From assembly GCA_023261755.1 (NCBI GenBank), contig JAGDXS010000006.1:1-47482 (forward strand): a DNA stretch of 47,482 bases. The letters run 5' to 3'. This document shows positions 17,386 to 24,245 of this stretch, in pieces. Under the pieces are notes generated by a model. The model did no database searches. It saw only the letters and a list, made by a program, of their open reading frames with translations, and had not been told where the DNA came from. The translations under genes were made by a program, and so were the position numbers. Every line of letters begins with the position of its first letter. Positions within the stretch are counted from its first letter, which is position 1. This stretch comes from Thermoplasmata archaeon (GTDB taxonomy: Archaea; Thermoplasmatota; Thermoplasmata; Thermoplasmatales; ARK-15).

Positions 17386-18534
17386 TTAAACTTTCATAAA
17401 GAGCTCCTTGAAATATTTTTTCCGAAGAATTAAAAAGAATACTATTACTGGAAATACTAAGGATGCAATAAGAAGTCTGTAACCAAGGTAAGGTATTAGA
17501 AAACCAAAAATAGGTGGAACAACAATAACAATAATGTTACCAAATGCAACAAAATATGAATTGACTGCATTTCTTTCATTTATTTTGGTACCTCTTGAAA
17601 TGATAATTGTGGATATTGGATATATAGCCCCGTGGGGTATTCCAAGAAGAGCCATTGAAAATATTATAAAATAAAAATTTGATGGATATGCTAGCAATAT
17701 GACTCCTAAAGCAGTTAAAATAGCTGAGAGGGTAATGGGCTTCCTTAAATCCTTAAATGGCCTTATTACCATGAGAAACCTTGTAATAAATGATATTGTA
17801 AAAAATGGCACGTAAATTGAATATGCCAGCGTTCCAGAAACATGGTAAACATCAATTGCATAAATGGCTGCATAAACTGTTATTATGGAAAATGGTATAT
17901 TGTAAATCATTACATTAATTACTGATGCAAAAAGTGGCTTTTTATTTATTTCCTTAAAACTAAATTTTTCATTTTTCCCCTCTGGAAATTTTGTTTTAAA
18001 TGACATAATGAATAGAGGTAAGGCAATGGGAACAAATAGAAGAAATATTTCCCTGTAATTGAAATATTTTAGAAGAAATGTTTCTAATAGAGGGCCCAAT
18101 ACAAGGCTCAAGCTCAAAGATACAGAATAAATAGCGAGCAATCTTTCTGCAAGTTTCCTCTCTTCAATCAGAGATGCAGAGGTTATGATATTTGGGGTAA
18201 TTAAACCATAGGAAAAACCTGCAAGAATTGAAAAAATCCATATGGTAATATAATTAGAATAAAAGATCAAAATTAAAATTAGTATGATTAAAAAAGTTGA
18301 TAGAATGAATGAAATTTTTCTTGTTTTAAAACTCAATCTTGGATTTATAAAACTTGTAGCTAAAAATGTTGTTATAAAAGAGACTGATGTTAGAAGACCT
18401 ATTTCACCATTTGAGAAATGAAGAATATATTTTCCGAAGAGTGGCAAAGTCGTAACAATCATATTATTTACTGCCCTCATAGAGATTGTTGCAATTGCAA
18501 TAGATAATGCAACTAATATGAACTTATTTTTCAT
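17386..18534 (-). CDS. MFS transporter
   Basis: A 382-residue very hydrophobic protein with about 12 predicted membrane helices. A 6+6 arrangement is visible from the central cytoplasmic loop rich in Lys and Glu (KTKFPEGKNEKFSFKEINKK, around residue 185). MFS-like features include GEIGLLTSVSFITTF after helix 1 and GIPHGAIYPISTIIISRG in the second half. The substrate is unknown. The gene precedes the AOR-family gene by 24 nt in the same direction and probably shares its transcript, so an aldehyde precursor, sugar acid or other organic acid is a possible cargo. It has an AT-rich promoter region upstream facing the decayed transposon. Confidence 0.8.
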   Translation of the reverse strand: MKNKFILVALSIAIATISMRAVNNMIVTTLPLFGKYILHFSNGEIGLLTSVSFITTFLATSFINPRLSFKTRKISFILSTFLIILILILIFYSNYITIWIFSILAGFSYGLITPNIITSASLIEERKLAERLLAIYSVSLSLSLVLGPLLETFLLKYFNYREIFLLFVPIALPLFIMSFKTKFPEGKNEKFSFKEINKKPLFASVINVMIYNIPFSIITVYAAIYAIDVYHVSGTLAYSIYVPFFTISFITRFLMVIRPFKDLRKPITLSAILTALGVILLAYPSNFYFIIFSMALLGIPHGAIYPISTIIISRGTKINERNAVNSYFVAFGNIIVIVVPPIFGFLIPYLGYRLLIASLVFPVIVFFLILRKKYFKELFMKV

Positions 18535-18962
18535 TCCACATATTCAAGGCATTTTCTAATTTAAATTTTTTTAAAACAAGCTAAGTAGAAATCCTCAAAA
18601 AAATATTAAAAGAAGAGGGTTTTCGTCGTTATTTATTTCATATCTATTAAAGACTAAAAACCCCAATATTGGCATGAATAAAGAGATTTATAAATTTATT
18701 AATCTTACTTTTATAATTACTAGGAGATCTATGCCTGAGTATTCCAACAAGTTTTCTAAGAAAATTTATTCATGGAGCTATTGTTTTGCTTACTATTAAG
18801 ATTTATTTCAATGTATCATAACGTGAATTAATAGCTGAAGTAGAATATAATCCAACAATTATACAGCAATTATCTTTAAAATATTATATCTCATTATACA
18901 ACAATTCAGAAATTTATGAATAGAATGAAATTAAAGGGTAAGAAATGAAAAGCACAGTAAAG
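18535..18962. other. Gene-free AT-rich stretch
   Basis: These 428 bases hold the likely promoter of the leftward MFS gene (T/A-rich run near 18560-18575) and then sequence broken by stops in all frames. The longest short frame on the plus strand is 22 codons (18731-18799) and matches nothing I recognise. The right part may be the eroded 5' half of the TnpB copy that follows. No RNA gene was seen. Confidence 0.5.
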
Positions 18963-19575
18963 TTTATGATCTTACAGAAGTGGTAAAAATAAAGGAAAGA
19001 TAAAGGAAAAAAGTTTCACATTTTGAAAGGAATGATGTTAGAATAAGAAAAAAATAGTATCAAAATATGGAAAGAGATCAAAAAACAGGACAAGGCAGAT
19101 TGTGCATAAGGAAAGCAAGGAAATGGTAGATAATGCAAAGTATAAAAAAGAAGCAATAGTTTTGGAAAATATTAAAGGCATAATGGAAATAACAAAGAAG
19201 AGTGATCATAAGGGAAATGATCATAGGTTAAAGTTTCACAATGCAATCCCTTATGGTATGCTAAAATTCCAGATCAAATACAAAATTGCGTAGGAAGGCA
19301 TACAGGTAATAGAGCTATCGATGAAAGAAGAGAGAAATACAAGCAGGGAATGTTCTGTATGTAGTTTGCTGACCGAATAGAACATGGAAGAATTCTGCAC
19401 TGTGAACATTGTGGTATAACAATAGATAGACATTTCAATACAACAATAAACATAAGTAAACGGGTCAGACATGGGTGAAACGATCCCTCCAGTATGTGGA
19501 AAAAGGACCATCAGGTGAGCAATGACTCGGTTAAAAGATGATGAGCAAAAGATGGTAAGTAGAGATCCTGGATAG
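18963..19575 (+). pseudogene. Decayed IS200/IS605-family TnpB (OrfB) remnant
   Basis: Reading across frames recovers the C-terminal half of a TnpB-like RNA-guided nuclease. In order: VYDLTEVVKIKER, then RKKVSHFERNDVRIRKK, then YGKRSKNRTRQIVHKESK, the RuvC-II region IVLENIKGI (19159-19185), NAIPYGMLKFQIKYK, the zinc-finger halves TSRECSVC and HCEHCG, the RuvC-III-like IDRHFNTTINISKR, and a tail ending SRDPG. There are in-frame stops and frame changes near 19010, 19055, 19375 and 19475. A TAG at 19290 stands where Trp is usual in YKAAWEGI. The RuvC-I half is missing. It is clearly inactive, and no TnpA gene is present. Confidence 0.85.
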
Positions 19576-19584
19576 GATTTCTAC
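19559..19584 (+). repeat. Hairpin at the right end of the TnpB remnant
   Basis: The arms GTAGAGATCCT and AGGATTTCTAC pair over 11 bp with one G-T wobble and a four-base loop. The hairpin spans the remnant's stop codon, where IS605 right ends and the 3' end of the omega/reRNA scaffold usually lie. It may mark the old element boundary. Confidence 0.5.
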
Positions 19585-19590
19585 AAAGCT

Positions 19591-20688
19591 TTAAAACATT
19601 AAGATTGACTTAATTATGATTTTTAATAGAAAAGGATAAAAATATATAAATTTACCATTAAAAATAATTTTCCTTGATATTAAGGATGGCCTATCTATAT
19701 CACCATATTCATTTATTAAGTCAATAAAACCTTCTTTCTTAATTGTTAAAATCAATTTTAACAAGTCTTTATCATCCATTTTTGAAAATATTCTGTGGAT
19801 TAAATAATCCGTTTTTAGTTCTTTAAGCATGCTTTTCAAATTTTTTTCATAGGATTCATTTTCAATTATAGTTTCTGCGAGGATCTGCGATCCCCTTAAA
19901 CCATAATACAATCCACCGCCTGATGTGGCTTTAACAAAAAGTGCAGCATCACCCGTTAAATAAATATTTTCCTTTGAATGAATTGGTAAAAAACCAATAG
20001 GAATTTGTCCAGCAACTTTCATATCAGGAACAATGTCTCCCACTGTGCTTTTAATAAATAATTTTATCCTTGATATTGGCTCGTTATCATAGGTGGCAAG
20101 GCCTATTAATATGTCATCTTCTCTCGGAACTATCCAAGAAAAAAATCCATCGCTGTATTTTCTGTCCAAATAAACGTGTACATATTCACCCATAAAATTT
20201 TTATTTTTAATTACAAACTGTATTCCATTTAACAATTTAATTTCATTTTTTATTACCATGTTTCTTACAAAGCTTCTTGCCCCATCAGCGCCTATTACCA
20301 TTTTAGATTGATAAGTATTATTTGATTCAATAATATATTTATCTCCAGATCTTTTTATACTTTTAACCCTTTCATTTTTTAAAACATTATCGCTAACATT
20401 TTCATAAAAGCCTCTGTCAAATTCTTTCCTGTCTATGACATAGGCTGCTGTCCCCTTTTTTTCTATTGCCAAAGATTCATTTGAAATATGAATAATAGCA
20501 CCCTTTATTTTATTCAATATCACTCTCTTTTCAGTAAATTTTAATACATCCTCACTAACAAGGCCTGTACAGTGGACGGGATAACCAACTAAACCATGCT
20601 CCTCAAAAACTTTCAAATCATATTTATCTTTTAAAAGATTTGCCAAATAAAGACCTGATGGCCCACCACCTATTATAGCAATATCCAT
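19591..20688 (-). CDS. Geranylgeranyl reductase family FAD oxidoreductase
   Basis: A 365-residue flavoprotein of the GGR/lycopene-cyclase-like group. IAIIGGGPSGLYLA at about residues 3-16 is the ADP-binding fingerprint, VGYPVHCTGLVSE (about 34-46) carries the family's conserved Cys, IGADGARS is the second FAD motif, and GDAALFVKATSGGGLYYGL (about 245-263) is the GDA motif with the Gly-rich turn. Archaeal members saturate the isoprenoid chains of membrane lipids. At 365 residues it is a little shorter than typical archaeal digeranylgeranyl-glycerophospholipid reductases, so it may be a paralogue with another isoprenoid substrate. It starts 18 nt after the FtsZ stop and is probably co-transcribed with it. 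Confidence 0.85.
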   Translation of the reverse strand: MDIAIIGGGPSGLYLANLLKDKYDLKVFEEHGLVGYPVHCTGLVSEDVLKFTEKRVILNKIKGAIIHISNESLAIEKKGTAAYVIDRKEFDRGFYENVSDNVLKNERVKSIKRSGDKYIIESNNTYQSKMVIGADGARSFVRNMVIKNEIKLLNGIQFVIKNKNFMGEYVHVYLDRKYSDGFFSWIVPREDDILIGLATYDNEPISRIKLFIKSTVGDIVPDMKVAGQIPIGFLPIHSKENIYLTGDAALFVKATSGGGLYYGLRGSQILAETIIENESYEKNLKSMLKELKTDYLIHRIFSKMDDKDLLKLILTIKKEGFIDLINEYGDIDRPSLISRKIIFNGKFIYFYPFLLKIIIKSILMF

Positions 20689-20706
20689 TGATATATCAAA
20701 ATATTA

Positions 20707-21747
20707 TTAGAGATAAAAATTTTGGTTTTTTGAAAAATTATTTTTTTGTTCAATAATAACCGATTTTTCTTCAATTATTGGTATCATAACATTCGTTACT
20801 AAAACCAAAATTCTTACATTGTTACCTAAACTTCTATCTACAACGTAACCAGGTGTAATATTCTCATTATATGCAAGCTGGGAAGATATTCCGCCTATTA
20901 TTTTTCTCATCAATATATCTAAATCCAACTCTTCACCTGTTGTTATAAATACTATTGCCCTTGTTGAAGATGAAATGTTTATGTCTGCCAATGATGTATC
21001 TACTATATTTTTTATAATATAATCAATATTATCTATACTTCCTTCATTGTAAAATATAGTTGATAACTTACCCTGAGAAAAGAAATTTTTAACCTCTGAA
21101 TAGCTTATATGCAGGTTAGATTTGCTATATATCATTTCATGGAATGAGTATATGATCATGAATATTAGCTGATCCATCACCTTGAAAGCCCTTTCAATAG
21201 GGAGGTATCTAGGTGAGTTTTCTAAAAGCTTATTATTATCTAGAAGAATAAGAGTTTTTGCGACTTTTGTTAATTCCTTGATACCTTCCACTGCTTTTTT
21301 GTATCTGGAACCTTCAGCTTTAAATGGTAAAGTGACAATATTGATAACGAGAGCACCAGTATCTAAGGCTATTTTTGTAATTACCTGAGTGGCTCCGGTG
21401 CCTGTACCACCACCAAATCCTGAAACAATAAAAATAACTTTGAAACCTTTCAGGACATTTAATATTTCATCCCTGGCTGAAAATGCTGCTTTATATCCTA
21501 AATTTGGGTCTCCGCCAGTGCCAAGACCCTTTGGTAAATTCAGCAATATTTTTTTATCCGCATTAATATTTGATAAATGGCTAATATCTGTATTTATTGA
21601 AATAGTATAAAATTTATTTCTTGCTAGATTATATATCCTATTTATAGTATTTGTACCTGCCCCTCCTATACCAACAACGCAGAAATCATTTCTTTCAATA
21701 TAGGAATAATTTTCGCTTTTTCCATAAATAAAATCCTCAACTCTCAT
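20707..21747 (-). CDS. ftsZ: FtsZ-family cell division GTPase with altered T7 loop
   Basis: A 346-residue tubulin/FtsZ protein. GTP-binding parts are intact: VVGIGGAGTN (T1, about residues 24-33), INTD, the signature GGGTGTGA (about 112-119) and VTLPFKAEG. The T7 synergy loop, which completes the GTPase site of the neighbouring subunit and normally reads N-x-D-x-x-D, aligns to H-I-S-Y-S-E in NLHISYSEVKNFF. The first Asp is Ser and the second is Glu. It may polymerise but hydrolyse GTP slowly, or mark a divergent FtsZ clade. The start ATG at 21747 overlaps the 3' end of the RHH regulator gene by 11 nt, so the two are translated from one message. Confidence 0.9.
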   Translation of the reverse strand: MRVEDFIYGKSENYSYIERNDFCVVGIGGAGTNTINRIYNLARNKFYTISINTDISHLSNINADKKILLNLPKGLGTGGDPNLGYKAAFSARDEILNVLKGFKVIFIVSGFGGGTGTGATQVITKIALDTGALVINIVTLPFKAEGSRYKKAVEGIKELTKVAKTLILLDNNKLLENSPRYLPIERAFKVMDQLIFMIIYSFHEMIYSKSNLHISYSEVKNFFSQGKLSTIFYNEGSIDNIDYIIKNIVDTSLADINISSSTRAIVFITTGEELDLDILMRKIIGGISSQLAYNENITPGYVVDRSLGNNVRILVLVTNVMIPIIEEKSVIIEQKNNFSKNQNFYL

Positions 21748-22084
21748 TGTTTTCCTTTAACCTCTTACTAACTATCTCTTTAACTCTTCTATTTACATAC
21801 TCCCTTACTGCCATTCTAATGAGATCCTCCTTATTCACAGCATCACCATTTTCAATCAATATTTCTATATTTTCCATTACAGCTTTAGGAATATCTACAG
21901 GAATCTTTTCAATATTTTGTGGTGAAAATTTTTCTTCCAAAAATTTTTGAATTGCAGTTCTGATAATTTCTGATAAATTTTTATATTCTCCACTTTTTAA
22001 AAGTTCTTCTAATTTAGAGTATGCTTCACCAGTTATTCTAATTGTTATTCTAACTGAATTCATAAGGTTTTCATTATCTGACAT
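21737..22084 (-). CDS. Tandem ribbon-helix-helix DNA-binding protein upstream of ftsZ (CdrS-like context)
   Basis: A 115-residue protein with two CopG/MetJ-type ribbon-helix-helix units. The first is SVRITIRITGEAYSKLEELL followed by LSEIIRTAIQKFLEE (about residues 10-52). The second is KIPVDIPKAVMENIEILIEN followed by KEDLIRMAVREYVNRR (about 61-100). Two units in one chain make a pseudo-dimer. RHH genes directly before ftsZ are known in haloarchaea (CdrS), where they control cell division, so a similar role is inferred from position. The start ATG at 22084 has GGTG six nt upstream; GTG at 22093 is the longer alternative. A TATGTC/GACATA palindrome lies 22 nt upstream. Confidence 0.85.
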   Translation of the reverse strand: MSDNENLMNSVRITIRITGEAYSKLEELLKSGEYKNLSEIIRTAIQKFLEEKFSPQNIEKIPVDIPKAVMENIEILIENGDAVNKEDLIRMAVREYVNRRVKEIVSKRLKENNES

Positions 22085-22123
22085 ATTTAACACCTTATTT
22101 TATATTATGTCTGACATATTTAA
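22077..22123 (-). repeat. 14-nt direct repeat covering the RHH start codon
   Basis: TTAAATATGTCAGA (minus strand) occurs at 22077-22090, where it contains the ATG-TCA-GA start of the RHH gene, and again at 22110-22123, a 33-nt period. The upstream copy opens a six-codon mini-frame (M-S-D-I-I-stop begins ATGTCAGACATA). It could be a local duplication giving a repeated operator or a decoy start. Confidence 0.6.
22106..22118. promoter_or_regulatory. Candidate operator of the RHH-ftsZ operon, palindrome TATGTC-T-GACATA
   Basis: A perfect 6-bp inverted repeat with a one-base centre sits between the presumed promoter and the start of the RHH gene. RHH dimers usually bind short palindromes of this size and often repress their own operon. 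A second, partly matching half-site (TGACATA) lies at the start codon. Confidence 0.45.
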
Positions 22124-22295
22124 GATATAAAAAACAAATATTTATATTTTTTTACTTTATTACCATTATATTTAGAATTGGTATCAATTTTATATTCAAT
22201 ATAAATATTTTTCCTTAAAAATATTTAATTACCATCAGTAATAAAATATTACAAAAACTTTATTAAAATAATATCATTTATGAGCACATTCATAT

Positions 22296-22302
22296 GGTGA
22301 TC
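22296..22302 (+). promoter_or_regulatory. Shine-Dalgarno GGTGATC of the MAT gene
   Basis: GGTGATC lies three nt before the ATG at 22306. A TATTAAAATAA run at 22261-22271 is about 40 nt upstream, consistent with a short leader of roughly 15-20 nt. Confidence 0.6.
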
Positions 22303-22305
22303 TGA

Positions 22306-23514
22306 ATGGAAAGGAACATAGTTATAGAAGATCTAAAAAGCTTGGCTGTAATGGATAGGGAAGTAGAGATAGTTGAAAGGAAAGGGATAGGACATCCCGA
22401 TAGTGTTGCAGATGGTATAGCAGAATCTGTGAGCGAAGCACTGAGCAGATTCTACGTAAAAAAATATGGTAGAATACTCCACCATAACACGGATGAAACT
22501 CAGGTGGTAGGTGGACAGGCACAGCCTAAATTCGGTGGAGGTCTAGTACTTGAGCCCATTTATATTCTTCTAGTTGGAAGGGCAACAACAAAGGTCAATG
22601 TAAATAACGGTGAAGAAAGAATACCTTACCGTACAATAGCAATACAGGCCGCAAGGGACTACCTGAAAAGAAATTTCAGAAATCTTAATGTTGATGAAGA
22701 TGTAATAATTGATTGTAAAATTGGTCAGGGATCACAGGATCTCAGGGGATTGTATGATCCTTCAAAGCTCCTTGCAAATGATACTTCTTTTGGTGTGGGC
22801 TTTGCACCAATGTCTGAAACTGAAAAACTTACGCTTGAAACTGAAAAATTGATAAATGGTAAATTAAAGGATAAATACAAAGAGATAGGCGAAGATGTAA
22901 AGGTAATGGGTTTCAGGCAAGGAAAAACAATAAATTTAACTGTGGCAGAAGCTTTTGTTGATAAATATATACCTGATAAATCACATTATTTAAATGTTAA
23001 AGATGAAATAAAAAATGCTATTCTAGATAATGCAAGAAAATTCACTGACAAAGATGTTAAGGTTTATGTTAATACGGCGGATAATCCAGATACGGATCTC
23101 TTCTATCTTACAGTTACAGGCCTTTCATTTGAAAATGGTGATGATGGATCCGTTGGTAGGGGCAATAGGGTAAATGGATTAATTACACCTTATAGACCTA
23201 TGAGCATGGAGGCAGCAGCTGGTAAAAATCCAGTCACGCACGTTGGAAAGCTCTATAATATTCTAGCGTTCAGAATTGCAAATGAGATTTACGAATCTGC
23301 AGGCAACGATTTGAAAGAGGTACATGTTAGAATAGTAAGCCAGATAGGAAGAAGAATAGATGACCCACACGTTGCAAGTATACAGGTAATTCCTTCAGAA
23401 GGCGTAAACTTGGAAAGATACCATAAAGAATTCAAGGAAATTGCAGACAGGCACCTTGCTTCAATAACAAAATTGAAGGATGAAATAATGGAAGGTAAAG
23501 TACAGGTCTTTTAA
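22306..23514 (+). CDS. mat: S-adenosylmethionine synthetase, archaeal type
   Basis: A 402-residue archaeal methionine adenosyltransferase, a family very divergent from bacterial MetK. Recognisable segments are VERKGIGHPDSVADGIAE (about residues 23-40), HHNTDETQVVGGQAQPKFGG (about 59-78), and GNRVNGLITPYRPMSMEAAA with GKNPVTHVGKLYN near the C-terminus, all strongly conserved in archaea. It makes AdoMet from methionine and ATP in the cytoplasm, the source for methylation and for radical SAM enzymes such as the one at 41478. Length is standard. The gene is divergent from the RHH-ftsZ operon. Confidence 0.97.
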   Translation: MERNIVIEDLKSLAVMDREVEIVERKGIGHPDSVADGIAESVSEALSRFYVKKYGRILHHNTDETQVVGGQAQPKFGGGLVLEPIYILLVGRATTKVNVNNGEERIPYRTIAIQAARDYLKRNFRNLNVDEDVIIDCKIGQGSQDLRGLYDPSKLLANDTSFGVGFAPMSETEKLTLETEKLINGKLKDKYKEIGEDVKVMGFRQGKTINLTVAEAFVDKYIPDKSHYLNVKDEIKNAILDNARKFTDKDVKVYVNTADNPDTDLFYLTVTGLSFENGDDGSVGRGNRVNGLITPYRPMSMEAAAGKNPVTHVGKLYNILAFRIANEIYESAGNDLKEVHVRIVSQIGRRIDDPHVASIQVIPSEGVNLERYHKEFKEIADRHLASITKLKDEIMEGKVQVF

Positions 23515-23526
23515 ACCTTCCATTTT

Positions 23527-23994
23527 TTATTCAAGCATTTTCCACATAATATATGCAGATTCTCCATTGCTGTAATAGCTGTTAATCATATTTATTATTA
23601 CAAAACCGTTTCTTTCATAAAATTTAATTGCACTATCATTAGATATCCTTACTTCAAGCCTAATCGCCCTTATTCCTTCTTCCCTGCAAATATTTTCGAA
23701 GTGTTTCAATAACAATGATCCTATGCCCTTGCCCTGATAAGGTGTATCCACAGAAAACATTAAAATTCTTGCCTCGTAAATAGAATTCTTTGCAGAAGCT
23801 AATACACCAACTATTTTATTTCCAATTAATGATACGATAAAACCTTCCGGCCAGGCTTCGTATATACTATGGTAAATTTCAAGTGAATATCTTTCAGTCA
23901 ATGTTCTATCTATTATTCTTACCACCTGGGGAAGATCATCTAGTCTAAACCTTCTTATTATTATTTGATTTAAATCAACTTTAGGATGCCACAT
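23527..23994 (-). CDS. GNAT-family N-acetyltransferase (RimI/Ard1-like)
   Basis: A 155-residue acetyltransferase. The acetyl-CoA-binding loop is YQGKGIGSLLLKHFE (about residues 86-100, the Q/R-x-x-G-x-G/A pattern), preceded by the ARILMFSVDTPYQ strand and followed by RAIRLEVRISNDSAIKFYERNGF, typical of archaeal RimI/Naa10-like enzymes. It probably acetylates protein N-termini or a ribosomal protein. It is convergent with the MAT gene, 12 nt apart, and stands alone as a transcription unit. The target cannot be read from the sequence. Confidence 0.88.
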   Translation of the reverse strand: MWHPKVDLNQIIIRRFRLDDLPQVVRIIDRTLTERYSLEIYHSIYEAWPEGFIVSLIGNKIVGVLASAKNSIYEARILMFSVDTPYQGKGIGSLLLKHFENICREEGIRAIRLEVRISNDSAIKFYERNGFVIINMINSYYSNGESAYIMWKMLE

Positions 23995-24245
23995 ATTTTA
24001 CCACTTGGATTTTATATAAAATTATAGAATATTTTATAATAATCCATATTTTATTAAAGTATTCTAAAAAACTATTCTTAAAGTATTGATTTATAATAAA
24101 ATTTGGATTAACCTTCCGGCAATTTTTATTTAAATGCATGATTTTATAAAGAATAATTGGAATTTATAAACTTTTCCTTGAATAATTTTATAAAACTATT
24201 TAAAAGAGATTTACATAAGCCTATTAGAAAATAAGGTGTGGTACA
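23995..24245. other. Divergent promoter region between the GNAT and flippase genes
   Basis: These 251 AT-rich bases contain no frame of note. TTAAAGTATT occurs twice (24054-24063 and 24078-24087) as a 24-nt-period direct repeat. Several TATA-like runs (for example near 24012 and 24143) could serve either gene. GGTG at 24235-24238 is a possible Shine-Dalgarno for the flippase. Confidence 0.4.

Noticed and set aside
18731-18799. 22-codon frame beginning MPEYSNKFSKKIY
   Set aside because: It has no Shine-Dalgarno or known match and lies in degenerate DNA beside a dead transposon.
19251-19511. Minus-strand 86-codon frame
   Set aside because: It is antisense to the TnpB remnant, whose zinc-finger and RuvC pieces are recognisable on the plus strand.
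24054-24087. Direct repeat TTAAAGTATT before the flippase gene
   Set aside because: Two copies of a 10-mer made mostly of A and T in such AT-rich DNA are expected by chance; it is kept only as a note in the intergenic entry.
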